From the IMG/VR virus record IMGVR_UViG_3300017605_000154, positions 1 through 64,000 of that record: 64,000 nucleotides of DNA. The stretch is one strand, 5' to 3'. Positions 24,560 to 33,976 of this stretch are shown here, in pieces. This DNA comes from a virus. Position numbers and translations under genes: made by a program. Each line of letters opens with the position of its first letter. Position 1 is the first letter of the stretch. The notes under the pieces were generated by a model. The model saw only the letters and a program-made list of their open reading frames with translations, had not been told where the DNA came from and did not search any database.

Positions 24560-25003
24560 ATGCCAGTCGCAACACGAAAGATCGAGACAGAGAAGCATGA
24601 TCTAAAGACGTTGCCAGGAGCATGGGTCGAACTGCGTCAGCTTTCATATGATGAGATGCTTGAGCGTCGCGACGGCGCAACGCAGATCCTCATGGAGCGT
24701 GGGATTAAGAATACTGATTCGCAGCAGATGAACGTCAAGGTTCTGAACCGCTGGTCGAATCAGTATTCTTTCCCACGTTGCATCGTTGACCACAACCTAA
24801 CGGACGAACAGAATATTCCGCTCGACTTCAACAAGCCCGAGCGAGTGTTCCCAATGCTCGATCCGCGAGTCGGTGCAGAAATCGAAGCACTGATTGATAA
24901 GCTCAATCAGGAGGACGACGTCGAAGAGGATTTTACCCCTGCGCCCGACTCCTCATTGCCGGATGGACCGACCTCGCCCTCGAACGATTCGGAAGCGAAC
25001 TAG
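24560..25003 (+). CDS. Tail assembly chaperone, short (G-like) form
   Basis: ATG 24560 follows ACAGGAGA. The 147-residue product has a chaperone-like beta start (WVELRQLSYDEMLERRDGAT) and ends in a disordered Asp/Ser/Pro tail. It lies between the tube and tape measure genes. A -1 frameshift near its end yields the long form; see the separate entry. Confidence 0.75.
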   Translation: MPVATRKIETEKHDLKTLPGAWVELRQLSYDEMLERRDGATQILMERGIKNTDSQQMNVKVLNRWSNQYSFPRCIVDHNLTDEQNIPLDFNKPERVFPMLDPRVGAEIEALIDKLNQEDDVEEDFTPAPDSSLPDGPTSPSNDSEAN

Positions 25004-25224
25004 TTCTAGAAGTCCAACGATGGATACGCATTACCCGGCTAGCGGCACATATGCATGTCTTGCCGCTAGCCGGAGGACTTTTCGACCAGCCTGCAAGTTG
25101 GATCGTGCGCATGGAAGCTGTGTTACGCGCAGACTCGGAGCAATCAAGTGGTGCAGCGCAGGACAACAAAGCAGAAGCAGAGCGTAGGCTAGAGGAGAGA
25201 ATGCGTGGCGTTCGGCCGCAGTGA
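24560..25224 (+). CDS. Tail assembly chaperone, long (G-T-like) form made by -1 frameshift
   Basis: The -1 frame is closed by TGA TAA at 24895-24900 and then open to TGA 25222-25224, so the shift must occur between 24901 and 25001. It then reads ARLLIAGWTDLALERFGSEL, then VQRWIRITRLAAHMHVLPLA and GGLFDQPASWIVRMEAVLRA, the T-domain pattern of siphophage chaperones. With a shift at 24931-24934 the fusion is 221 residues. It ends 20 bases into the tape measure gene. Both forms load onto the tape measure before tube assembly. Confidence 0.75.
24929..24937 (+). promoter_or_regulatory. Probable -1 ribosomal frameshift site
   Basis: In the zero frame the codons are GAT TTT ACC. The TTT tRNA can re-pair perfectly one base back on the run of four T (24931-24934), after which the frame reads TAC and CCC. 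It is the best slip site in the allowed interval, though it is not a canonical X-XXY-YYZ heptamer. Confidence 0.5.
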
Positions 25225-28200
25225 ACTCCGTCTTATCCTAGGCGTTCAAGCCTATGGTACTAGCAATCTTGCGCGACTGCGTAGAGATATCACATCTCTA
25301 GGCCGTACTGTCGATCTTGCGAATGCTAACCAGTCCCGCGTAGCAGCGGAGGCTGTAAGGTCGATGGAGAAGGGCGAAACTCTCCGCCGTAGTATCGCCG
25401 CTAGGGAAGCAAGCATTGCGCGGCGAACTACGGCGGCGCAGGATGCAAGAACTGCAGGATTGGCAAAAGCGGAGCGAACGCGCGGGAGACTGATAACTCG
25501 CGGGCAGCAGCTTGAAGCGCAGGCTGCAGCAAAGCGTATGCAGATTGCCAACACGGAAGCTGCGATTACAAAGGGCACCACAGGGAGTGCTGCGTTGCGT
25601 AATCAAGTCTCTCGCATGGGACTTGAGAACCAGACAATGCGAATTGCTGATCGTCGCATCTCGCTCGCAGAAAAGGAACTTGGTCTGCAGCGCAGTATTC
25701 GTAACACTCGCGCTAGAACCATCGACCTCGAAAGACAGCTAGGAAAGCTGGGCGCTAACGATGCGCAGATTTCACGCTGGCGTCAAGCTAACGCAAACCT
25801 CGGAAACATGGGGGCTCGCCTTAGGCCCATTGTTCTCCGGTTGCAGGCTGCAGATATCAATGCGGCGAAGCTGCAAAGTGAGCTAGTTGGCCTAGCAGAC
25901 GAAGCGCGGATTCTCGATGCTGAGACTGCGAAGTTGAATCTGAATGAACAGAAGGTCTTAGCGACGATCAATGAGCAAGTTGGTGCGATGGGCAGGTTGG
26001 ACGAACTGCTCAAGGTACAGAATACCCAGCTTGCCGCTATCGAAGCTAGAGAATCTGCAATCGCTGGGGAGTTACGGCTGATCCAGGCTGAAGAAGGTCG
26101 TATTAATGGGCTGCATGCAAGCCGCATAGCCGAGCTACATGTTGAGCGCGAACTACTTGAGGGCGAGAAGCTCGCCCTCGTAGAGCAAGAAGCCATCCTG
26201 CAGAGATTGCTTGGGCAGGAGATGGCTCGCGCTGCAGCGATGGACAAGCAAGCGGTGGCAGCCGAACGCGCTATGAAGCGCGAGGTTGCAGGTCGCACAC
26301 TTGCGCACGGTGGTCGTGCCGCACAGTTCACAGGATTGATTGGTACTGCCGTCTTCGCTGCGACTGCGAATGCCGCTGCAGACATGAGTCGCAAGACCGC
26401 TCTAGCAGGAACGCAGATGCGCGATGTCGGCGGAAGCTTCCAGCAGGCCGCAGTTAGAGGTAGGGAATTGCAGCAAGTCATTCTTCACATGATGGAGAGA
26501 TTCCCTGCAGATGCGGCCGAGATGTCAGATTCGGCTTACGAGATTTTCTCATCGATGAACCTCGTCCGTGATGGCGTTGTCGATGTGACAAAGGGCTATC
26601 AGCTTATGGCGACTGCGAACAAGGTTGCGGTTGCCGGACAAGTTGATCTAGAGGAAGCAACGAGCGCGATGATCGTCACGCTCAACAACTTCAATCCTGC
26701 TCTGCGCAACGTCCACGGTACGATGAATCAGGTGTTTGCAATCGTCCGCTTCGGACAGATGCGATTGAGCGACTTTGCGGCAGCGATGGTTCCTCTCGCG
26801 CCGGTTGCGAAGACTGCAGGCTTGGGCCTTGAAGATGTCGGCGCTGCACTTGCAAGCTTGACGATTCTCTTCAAGAGTCCACAGCAGGCCGCTCAGGGTC
26901 TTGCTCGCGCTATCGAACTTTTCCAGCTTGCTCCCTTCGAACAGGGCTTCCATAAGCTAGGCATCGAAGTCTACGATGCAGGCCACAAGATGCGTCCGCT
27001 GCACGATATCCTCACGGATATTTCGAAGCGATTCCCGGAAGTGGCAACTGGTCAAAGGTCGATCATCAACTTGCTTACGAGTGTGTCGAAGGCTAGCGGT
27101 CTAACGAAGGCTGGCATCCAGGGCACAGTGCAGGCACGTCGTGCGCTTGGTGGCTTGCTTACCACCATGCAGCTTTACGACAACATTCTCAAGAATATTC
27201 ACGGCGATCAGAACGAGTTCAATGATGCCTTCGATGCGATGAAGGATACACCCGGTGTGCAGTGGGCGATCTTCGTCAATCAGATGAAGGCATTCGCGCT
27301 CACTGTGGGGCAGGCAGCATTGCCCGTCATGTTGCGAGTTGGGCAGTGGCTCGTCAATGCCGCACATTGGATCGAAGATATGATTAAGCGCACTGATGGT
27401 GCCGCCGTAAAGTGGGCAGCATTCGGCTCAGTGCTATTGCTCGTCGGCGGTACTCTCCTCAACATCGCAGGCAGCTTGATCGCGCTTACTGCAAACCTTC
27501 GACTCGCAACAATGTCCTTCGGCGCGATGGGCGGCTCTGCAGCTAAGGCAGGCATCGCAGTTCGACTACTCGGCGCAGGCTTGTCTGTTTTGGCTGGTAT
27601 TGGCGTTATCTCAATACCGATCGTAATGCAGCTTGTTAAGGGCGGCGAGCCTGGATTGTGGGACTTCCTTGGTGCCGCGCTAGCAGGTGCAGCAGGTGGC
27701 GCAATGATCGGCTCTGCAATCGCTCCTGGCGTCGGTACAGCAATAGGCGCAGCCGCCGGTGGAATCGTGTTGCCTATTACGGTCAAGATCATCTCCGAGC
27801 TACAGAAGCCGGAAACCAACAAGGTTGCCAAGGATGCACACAAGTTGTTTATGAAGCAACTGCGTGATGCTGGCAGTCGTCGGGAAGAAGATGCAGTTTC
27901 AAGGCGATGGGGCCTAGACCCAAATGGAAATTTCTTCAAGCTGGAGGATTTCGAAAAGGCTTGGAGAGCATCCCTTAAGAAGTTCAAGGTTCCTACTATC
28001 GGTGAAGATGTCGCAGGTCGTCCTGGCGGGCCACGCGGTAAGAACATCAAGAAGTCGAAGACGCTGCTAGATCAGTACCAGGACTACGTGAAGCAATTCA
28101 CGAAGGCCCAGCTTGACGCACAAAATACCTACTTGGATTCTTTGAGCGCAGGCGACACCAAGGGTGATCGTGCTGCCTCACTTGCCAAGAAGCATGCGCA

Positions 28201-29242
28201 GATCGTATCCGACGCATTCAAGCAGATGCAGCAGGAAGTAGAGCAAGACGTTGACAAGCTCGGTGGTGTCTACGATAAGTTTCTGCAGATGAACCAAGCT
28301 GCATTCGGAGAAGTCTTCCAGGGGCCAGTGCTTAGTGGTTTCATGGGGCAAATCTTTAGCAGCATCAATGATCTACTGATGCAGTTCGGGCAGAGCATCC
28401 CGGTGCCTATTCAGATCATCCAGAACGACCTCGATGTGCAGATGAAGAACTTTGCCAAGTTGCGCGATGGATACGCAGCACTGGTAAAGAAGGGCGTTCC
28501 TCCCGAGGTTGTTTCACAGATTCAACAGATGGGTATGGCCGGCTTGCCGTTCATCCAGGGCTTGCTAAATGCAAGTGGGCCACAGTTCCAGAAGTGGCTT
28601 GCAAGCATGAAGAAGAGTCATGGTGACATCGTCAAGGCTACCGAAATTGATTTCGACGCACAGCTTGCGCAATGGAAGAAGTATGGCTCGGACATCGCGA
28701 CCAAGATGATCGACGGACTTTCATCGGACGCTGCTCAGGCAACAATCAAGGGTGGGTTCGACAAGTACGTTATGCAGGTCTTCGGCAAGACTCTCAGGGA
28801 CAACATGGCGAAGACGATTGCAACGAACATGCAAGCCGCGATGGAAGAAGCTGCCGCAGCTAACGCAGCGAAGGATAAAGAGAAGGGCTTGACCAAAGCG
28901 CAGATCAAGGCTGCAAGAGAGGCTGCAACGAAGGCACTAGCTGGGGGGCCGAAGGGCAAGCCACAGCCGACGGTAGTCGACAAGGCTGGTAAGGCTGGCA
29001 CAACTGCCGCTACACGCCAGTTCCCCGGTAGTGGCGGCATATCGCCTGGGGGCACGATGCCGAAGACCTTCGGCGGTTTCGTCTCGACCTTGCCTAGCTC
29101 CGCTATTACGCAACCGCACACCGTTGTCAACAATCAAGGTGACTCTATCGTCATCCATGCTGATGGCGTTCACCCGAATAATCTTACGAGGGCAATGAAT
29201 AAGAGTGCCTTCAAGAATCGCAACAAAAGACGTGGTCGCTGA
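25205..29242 (+). CDS. Tail tape measure protein
   Basis: This 1345-residue protein is the longest in the window. GTG 25205 follows GAGGAG. Residues 1-370 are alpha-helical coiled coil rich in Ala, Arg and Glu. About 380-640 resemble the TP901-type minor tail domain (EMSDSAYEIFSSMNLVRDG; GLGLEDVGAALASLTILFKS). Hydrophobic segments at about 735-770, 785-810 and 815-860 could cross the host membrane during DNA entry. The C-terminal 300 residues are again helical. Length sets the tail length; using the usual 0.15 nm per residue it would be around 200 nm. Confidence 0.9.
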   Translation: MAFGRSELRLILGVQAYGTSNLARLRRDITSLGRTVDLANANQSRVAAEAVRSMEKGETLRRSIAAREASIARRTTAAQDARTAGLAKAERTRGRLITRGQQLEAQAAAKRMQIANTEAAITKGTTGSAALRNQVSRMGLENQTMRIADRRISLAEKELGLQRSIRNTRARTIDLERQLGKLGANDAQISRWRQANANLGNMGARLRPIVLRLQAADINAAKLQSELVGLADEARILDAETAKLNLNEQKVLATINEQVGAMGRLDELLKVQNTQLAAIEARESAIAGELRLIQAEEGRINGLHASRIAELHVERELLEGEKLALVEQEAILQRLLGQEMARAAAMDKQAVAAERAMKREVAGRTLAHGGRAAQFTGLIGTAVFAATANAAADMSRKTALAGTQMRDVGGSFQQAAVRGRELQQVILHMMERFPADAAEMSDSAYEIFSSMNLVRDGVVDVTKGYQLMATANKVAVAGQVDLEEATSAMIVTLNNFNPALRNVHGTMNQVFAIVRFGQMRLSDFAAAMVPLAPVAKTAGLGLEDVGAALASLTILFKSPQQAAQGLARAIELFQLAPFEQGFHKLGIEVYDAGHKMRPLHDILTDISKRFPEVATGQRSIINLLTSVSKASGLTKAGIQGTVQARRALGGLLTTMQLYDNILKNIHGDQNEFNDAFDAMKDTPGVQWAIFVNQMKAFALTVGQAALPVMLRVGQWLVNAAHWIEDMIKRTDGAAVKWAAFGSVLLLVGGTLLNIAGSLIALTANLRLATMSFGAMGGSAAKAGIAVRLLGAGLSVLAGIGVISIPIVMQLVKGGEPGLWDFLGAALAGAAGGAMIGSAIAPGVGTAIGAAAGGIVLPITVKIISELQKPETNKVAKDAHKLFMKQLRDAGSRREEDAVSRRWGLDPNGNFFKLEDFEKAWRASLKKFKVPTIGEDVAGRPGGPRGKNIKKSKTLLDQYQDYVKQFTKAQLDAQNTYLDSLSAGDTKGDRAASLAKKHAQIVSDAFKQMQQEVEQDVDKLGGVYDKFLQMNQAAFGEVFQGPVLSGFMGQIFSSINDLLMQFGQSIPVPIQIIQNDLDVQMKNFAKLRDGYAALVKKGVPPEVVSQIQQMGMAGLPFIQGLLNASGPQFQKWLASMKKSHGDIVKATEIDFDAQLAQWKKYGSDIATKMIDGLSSDAAQATIKGGFDKYVMQVFGKTLRDNMAKTIATNMQAAMEEAAAANAAKDKEKGLTKAQIKAAREAATKALAGGPKGKPQPTVVDKAGKAGTTAATRQFPGSGGISPGGTMPKTFGGFVSTLPSSAITQPHTVVNNQGDSIVIHADGVHPNNLTRAMNKSAFKNRNKRRGR

Positions 29243-29724
29243 TGTTTTCACTCATTCGCTTTCGTAACCCTGTCAACACTGGTCAGACGTTGACAGTTAA
29301 CGAGCTAACGTCCGAGCCTGTCTATCCTGTGGAGAAGTTCACTTGGGATTACGAGTTGTCGGGCGACGAGATTGCAAAGTTCGAAGCTCCGGGTCAATGG
29401 GATAATCTCAAGGTCGTGCGCAAGATGACCCTCGACTGTGAGGGCCACATCGTTTGCCGCACGACTCCGCTGTACTGGACAGCACGAAAGAATCTGTGCA
29501 ACCTAGTACTTCCACCTGCAACTATCCCTGTCGAGCGAAAGCACATTCGGATCGAAATGCAGCTTGATGGTGATAGCGCCACTTACTATGGCGACTTCGT
29601 ACTAGATGATTACTCGATCCCCCTGGAAGCGAACTACCCCACAGTCACGCCGTTTATGTTCCAGTGGTCGTGTAACTTTGGCTATTGGCGCAATATCGCG
29701 ACTAACGCAGCAGTGAGGCTATGA
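29242..29724 (+). CDS. Putative distal tail (Dit-like) protein
   Basis: The 160-residue protein follows the tape measure with a TGATG overlap and precedes a Tal-like protein, the standard Dit position. The strand pattern (SEPVYPVEKFTWDYELSGDE; FVLDDYSIPLEANYPTVTPF) is beta-rich. It should form the hub joining tube and baseplate. No sequence-specific motif proves this. Confidence 0.55.
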   Translation: MFSLIRFRNPVNTGQTLTVNELTSEPVYPVEKFTWDYELSGDEIAKFEAPGQWDNLKVVRKMTLDCEGHIVCRTTPLYWTARKNLCNLVLPPATIPVERKHIRIEMQLDGDSATYYGDFVLDDYSIPLEANYPTVTPFMFQWSCNFGYWRNIATNAAVRL

Positions 29725-30926
29725 GGGCTTATATCCGTGTCCAGCATGTCGATCCAGGCGAGGGAGTGGTTGGAACATTCAATCCACTTGAGCCGCGCTT
29801 CGCGTATCGCATCAATGACATCGGCGATATTACCTACAACGTAGCTCTCTCCAATCCTCAAGTTACTCGCGATGCGTTCGCACCTAAGCGGACGGACTTC
29901 CGCCTGCAGGTTTCAAACGATGGCGCTTACTGGCGCAACATCATGGGCGGCTTCCATTGGCCTGTTGGATTCAGTAACGAGGAAGGTACTGTAAAGATTC
30001 AAGGCATGGATTGGCTGGCATACCTCGACCAGCCCTACTGGTTCGATGCCTACCTGATCGACGCCCAAGACCTCGTCGGACCAAAGAATCGCATGAAGCA
30101 AATTCTTGAGGATGCTAGCTCTTGGGCGCATGTTTGGATTGGTGCTGCAGGAGTCGATCAGCCGGGAGTTTCATACGGCGCTACACAGCAAACGATTGTG
30201 CAAGACATGATCGATGCGGTTGCAGATGGTAACGATGGGACGCTCAACATCGGTACTAACTTCGTTGGCCCGAACTGGTCAGAGGTTCTCAACTACCAGA
30301 TCATGTTCCAGGATAGCACTACGATCCTCGACCACATTCGCTCTATCTCCGCGCTGGATGATCCTCTCGGTTTCGATTTCTTTATGAATTGGGACAAGAC
30401 GATTGTCTTCTACAACACTACACGCTCCGGCCCAATTGACAGTATCACTACGTTGTACAGCATCACCCGCAAGACGCCAGGACTACTCAATGTTGAATGG
30501 CAGAACAATGGGCCGGATGCAACATGGTCGGTTATGATTGGTGAAGGTAGTCCGGGATGGTGGGCGCATAAGACGTTTGCGCCCTCGGTTGACACATACC
30601 GGCGCTGGTTGAAGATCAACAAGCTCGGCGCGAACTACCGCATGCCGAAGGCTATCAACTCTGCAGCCAGGGGTAACCTCGACCGCTTCCCTAAGAAAGA
30701 CCTCAAGATTTCTGTATACGCCGAACAATTCGATCCTGTAGATGCGACCGCTCTGTTTGCTCCGTTGCTAGGTGAGGCGCTTTACGTCGACTTGGACTTC
30801 CCGCCGTATCACAGGATCAATGCAAACTTCTGGATCGTCGGGCAGGAGTTTCACACTGACGATGAAGGCAACTGGATTTGCGACTTTAGCCTGCAGCAGA
30901 TTTACGATCCGTCGGGAGTGGGCTAA
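29721..30926 (+). CDS. Tail-associated baseplate protein (Tal/gp27-like)
   Basis: This 401-residue protein overlaps the Dit-like gene by 4 bases (ATGA). An early segment RFAYRINDIGDITYNVALSN near residue 28, a WMDWLAYLDQP-like strand (QGMDWLAYLDQPYWFDAYLI) and the closing FSLQQIYDP match the gp27-like fold seen in siphophage Tal proteins. It would make the trimeric tip. No peptidase domain is visible. Confidence 0.6.
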   Translation: MRAYIRVQHVDPGEGVVGTFNPLEPRFAYRINDIGDITYNVALSNPQVTRDAFAPKRTDFRLQVSNDGAYWRNIMGGFHWPVGFSNEEGTVKIQGMDWLAYLDQPYWFDAYLIDAQDLVGPKNRMKQILEDASSWAHVWIGAAGVDQPGVSYGATQQTIVQDMIDAVADGNDGTLNIGTNFVGPNWSEVLNYQIMFQDSTTILDHIRSISALDDPLGFDFFMNWDKTIVFYNTTRSGPIDSITTLYSITRKTPGLLNVEWQNNGPDATWSVMIGEGSPGWWAHKTFAPSVDTYRRWLKINKLGANYRMPKAINSAARGNLDRFPKKDLKISVYAEQFDPVDATALFAPLLGEALYVDLDFPPYHRINANFWIVGQEFHTDDEGNWICDFSLQQIYDPSGVG

Positions 30927-31543
30927 TGGCTCCCCGTCAGCAGACTTTCGATTCCGACACCATCGGAAACATCTATACAAGAATTGCTGACCTAGAAGAT
31001 CGTGTGCGCCTGCTAGTGCGCACTCCTTCGCATGTGGAGCGAATCAATCCCGTCTACCTTCCTGACCCGGTCGAAGGTCAGATCGCGATTGACGCTCGCA
31101 CGAACTGCCTCATCTACTACGCGAACGAGGCATGGCGCGAGAAGTGCAGTGCCGTGCATGCGATCAAGGTGTATGGTGATAAGACAACCAACAAGGTTCT
31201 CGATGGCGCATTCAAGTTTCCAATCGAAGAAGACCTAGCTGACACCGTTATTGAACAAGTGCAAGTCTTCAACGGCACGGCTGGCACGGGTGCAACGTCG
31301 ATCCAAGTTCGCAACGTTACTCGCGCTATCAACATTCTTGATACTGTCGTTTCAGTTCCGTCGGGCGCATTCATCTCTACAGTGCAGGCAGATATCAATG
31401 ACGCCGGTGATCCGGACAACCCTAACAACATGGTGAATAACGGCGACATGATCTGGATTAACTGCACTGCGATCGGTACCGGATCGAAGGGGCTCGGTTG
31501 CTACATCACGTTCCACGGCCCGAAAGTTGACGTGACTCCGTAA
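30926..31543 (+). CDS. Baseplate/fibre-attachment protein
   Basis: Residues 10-35 of this 205-residue protein form a coiled-coil segment (IGNIYTRIADLEDRVRLLVR). The typical PVEGQIAIDARTNCLIYYAN motif near residue 52 is common in phage tail proteins that carry fibres. The C-terminal two thirds are beta. It probably trimerises through the N-terminal helix. Coupled to its neighbours at both ends by TAATG. Confidence 0.6.
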   Translation: MAPRQQTFDSDTIGNIYTRIADLEDRVRLLVRTPSHVERINPVYLPDPVEGQIAIDARTNCLIYYANEAWREKCSAVHAIKVYGDKTTNKVLDGAFKFPIEEDLADTVIEQVQVFNGTAGTGATSIQVRNVTRAINILDTVVSVPSGAFISTVQADINDAGDPDNPNNMVNNGDMIWINCTAIGTGSKGLGCYITFHGPKVDVTP

Positions 31544-32853
31544 TGCCTGCTAAGGCTGGAAAGTTTGTGTTGCGAGCCGGCGATATGGCTGTCTTCTCAT
31601 CCGCTGGTACCAACAGTGGTTTCCAAGTTAATGGAATTGGCTTCAAGCCTGAGATTGTTATTATCATGTCTGTTGGTCTAACCGCAGAAGACGTGTGGAG
31701 CACTACTCCAAACATCTGGGGCAACATGGGTATTTGGAGTAATGACGCTGATGGCACGATTGAGGGCAACACGGGACTGAATGAGTTCTGGGGAACAGAC
31801 GGTAGACCATCGAGCTTCTGGTCGAATAGCGGTGTAGTGTGGTTCAAGTCTAGTCATAGTGGCGGCGGTTCCGCTATCTACATTGCAAACACTCACGACG
31901 ACGGTTTCTACATCGGCTATCCAGCGGGCGGCTACGAAGGGGGCTTCGGTATCGTATGTTACTACCTCGCGCTAAAGTCGGAAGAGGGTCAAGCTGCGCA
32001 GGTGTATGGGTATCCAGGTTCAGCTAGTGCGACAACCGTTGGATTCCAGCCAGCCGTGTACATGGCGCTAGGCAGCGGTGGTTTGTCTGGCGGTGCAGGA
32101 GATATTGGCTTCCTCGACTTCTCCGTACCCTCATGGGGATTCGGAGGTTTCGAGAACCAAGCCGACCTATCGCGAAACGCCCCCGAGTGGATGGCTAACG
32201 GTCTTGCACACACCGAGACTGTTGAGCAGATTCGTTACTTTCTCGACGGCAATGGCGATCAGTGGGTATTCGATGGTTATACCGCTTCTCAGATTGTTGG
32301 CAACAGTGCATTCATCTACGGTCGAACTGCCACCGAGTTCACCATCGGAATCACAGATGGATTTCCTGCCGGAATCAATGAGCGCGTAGCAGTACACATG
32401 CTTGGCGACGGCCTCTATGCTGGTAACCAAGTAACTCCTAATCCAGTAGGCGTACCGCTAGATGTCGATGTCGGCTTTTCGCCTGAAGCCGTCATCTTCC
32501 TCGGCCCACAAACCAATCACGGGAACTTCTTCGGCATTCCGTGGGGTGGGCGATGCTTCGGTTTCCTGACCGAAGATTTTCAATGTTGCATTGCATGGGG
32601 AGCGCAGCAGCGAGCTTCAGACAATGACCCCTTCGGTCGCGTGGCTAGCTTCTGCACTTCGGACTTCTCGTGGATTTCGAATTTTACGAGTGACGAAGTT
32701 GCCGACCCAACGAATCCGAATTACGGCAACGCAGAGCTTGCCGGTGCTGGATTCACAATGCACTCGCTAGCACTTCCAAAATCCAACCAGTACATACGCT
32801 ATGCGGCGTATGGCTTTGTGGAGGAATCCCCAGGGTTCTTTAGGATTATCTAA
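31543..32853 (+). CDS. Tail fibre protein with internal duplication
   Basis: The 436 residues consist of two related halves. Each begins with a G-F-x-P-E-x-V-I-x-x strand (VNGIGFKPEIVIIMSVGL near 25; VDVGFSPEAVIFLGPQTN near 308) and later contains a Trp- and Gly-rich run (TPNIWGNMGIWSND; FGIPWGGRCFGFLTEDFQC). This two-domain design is frequent in phage receptor-binding proteins. The protein is last among the tail genes, before the lysis genes, a typical place for a receptor-binding protein. Confidence 0.65.
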   Translation: MPAKAGKFVLRAGDMAVFSSAGTNSGFQVNGIGFKPEIVIIMSVGLTAEDVWSTTPNIWGNMGIWSNDADGTIEGNTGLNEFWGTDGRPSSFWSNSGVVWFKSSHSGGGSAIYIANTHDDGFYIGYPAGGYEGGFGIVCYYLALKSEEGQAAQVYGYPGSASATTVGFQPAVYMALGSGGLSGGAGDIGFLDFSVPSWGFGGFENQADLSRNAPEWMANGLAHTETVEQIRYFLDGNGDQWVFDGYTASQIVGNSAFIYGRTATEFTIGITDGFPAGINERVAVHMLGDGLYAGNQVTPNPVGVPLDVDVGFSPEAVIFLGPQTNHGNFFGIPWGGRCFGFLTEDFQCCIAWGAQQRASDNDPFGRVASFCTSDFSWISNFTSDEVADPTNPNYGNAELAGAGFTMHSLALPKSNQYIRYAAYGFVEESPGFFRII

Positions 32854-33182
32854 TGTCGTCAGACGCCGGAAACGGAAACACCCTAACATATCGTATCGCG
32901 CAAGTTGAGCGTGAAGTGGAGAAATTGGAAGACCGCTGGGATACTAGCTTTACCGACTTGCGCTCGCAGATTGTTTTACTGACGCGCGAGGTAGCCGTCT
33001 TCCATGCAGAGTTCAACGCGCACGTTAAGACCTCGGAAGATCGACTCGACCAACTAGAGGGGTCTGTTAACGACGACGTGAAAGGCTTGAGAAAGCTACT
33101 GCTTTCCACAGGTGCGGCCGTGCTACTCGCAGCGATCACTTTTGCAATCTCGGCCTTTAAGGTATTCGGTGGCCCCGGATAG
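32853..33182 (+). CDS. XhlA-like membrane protein of the lysis cassette
   Basis: Residues 10-80 are a coiled coil (YRIAQVEREVEKLEDRWDTS and onward) and residues 85-105 a transmembrane helix (LLLSTGAAVLLAAITFAISA). This layout matches XhlA-type holin partners. It probably anchors at the cytoplasmic membrane and helps the holin or times lysis. Its end overlaps the next membrane gene by 14 bases. Confidence 0.65.
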   Translation: MSSDAGNGNTLTYRIAQVEREVEKLEDRWDTSFTDLRSQIVLLTREVAVFHAEFNAHVKTSEDRLDQLEGSVNDDVKGLRKLLLSTGAAVLLAAITFAISAFKVFGGPG

Positions 33183-33537
33183 TAACACACCTACGAACGG
33201 CAATTCTAACAGTTCTAGCAGTGCGAGCAGAACTAATACAAAGTGGATGATCTATTCCGCTCTGTTGATTTGGGCTGCAAGCTTTATTCTAATCGCAGGG
33301 ATAGGCACTTACTCTGTCTATCGCGGTCAACAAGTCAACAGAGAACTGTGTCATGTAACAGATGATAACCGCAGTATCTTGCTACAAATTCTCGATGTGG
33401 CCGAAGGGCAAAGCCTCGGCAGAGCTACTGACGTAACGGAAAGGAATCTTATACGGCAGAGCTATAACGAACTGCGCGCATTGATCCCACCTTTGAAATG
33501 TACGACAAGAGGGGGGCCGCAAGAATTAGAACCCTAG
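33169..33537 (+). CDS. Single-pass membrane protein in the lysis cassette
   Basis: I place the start at GTG 33169, after AAGG, because the ATG upstream (33112) lies deep in the previous gene. The 122-residue product has a disordered Asn/Ser-rich N-terminus, one transmembrane helix (WMIYSALLIWAASFILIAGI) and a helical C-terminal domain with two Cys (RELCHVT; PPLKCTTRG). It may be a holin partner or spanin-like protein; the topology is inferred. Confidence 0.6.
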   Translation: MAPDSNTPTNGNSNSSSSASRTNTKWMIYSALLIWAASFILIAGIGTYSVYRGQQVNRELCHVTDDNRSILLQILDVAEGQSLGRATDVTERNLIRQSYNELRALIPPLKCTTRGGPQELEP

Positions 33538-33968
33538 CCGTCATATTCCTTGCTGTCCTGCTAATCTCGCCTGCCGAAGCTGTACGAGAGATTAGCCCAG
33601 GTGTATCGCATATTCGAGTGACCTCGCAAGTCATCAAGCGTGACAAGAGAGGCCGCATTAGAATCAGCGCGTCAGCGATTTACAACAAGCACATCTCACC
33701 CTACGCGATTGGTAATAGCCTCACGCGCTGTACTCAAGCCGGCCCTAGGAGAACGCTACCTAGACATACGCAACTCTGCACTACATGGTTTAGATTTCCT
33801 CTAGGGCAGGTTATTGCGTCTGGGATAGTAACGTCGGAAATTTACTACAAGATGGCCGTTGTAGGTGGAACCGGAGTGTACTCTAACGTTGGAGGCGAAG
33901 TCAGAGTTATTGCTACCAAGCTCGTTCCACGCAAAGAGAACCTCGTATTCACTCTAAGGTCGTTCTAG
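33498..33968 (+). CDS. Secreted barrel-like protein (AOC/dirigent-like fold suspected)
   Basis: A signal peptide is clear: basic RGAARIRT, hydrophobic LAVIFLAVLLISP, and a cleavage site after AEA near residue 27. In the mature part, GQVIASGIVTSEIYYKMAVV then GGTGVYSNVGGEVRVIAT strongly recalls the G-G-T-G-x-Y-x-x-x-x-G signature of allene-oxide-cyclase/dirigent barrels. Two Cys (RCTQAG, QLCTTW) could form a disulphide. Export of such a protein from a lysis cassette is unusual. The family match is by eye. Confidence 0.55.
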   Translation: MYDKRGAARIRTLAVIFLAVLLISPAEAVREISPGVSHIRVTSQVIKRDKRGRIRISASAIYNKHISPYAIGNSLTRCTQAGPRRTLPRHTQLCTTWFRFPLGQVIASGIVTSEIYYKMAVVGGTGVYSNVGGEVRVIATKLVPRKENLVFTLRSF

Positions 33969-33976
33969 GAGGCACT

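Noticed and set aside
24894-25187. The other alternate frame at the chaperone end
   Set aside because: It is very Arg/Thr/Ser rich. The other (-1) frame carries the recognisable T-domain, so this one is a shadow.
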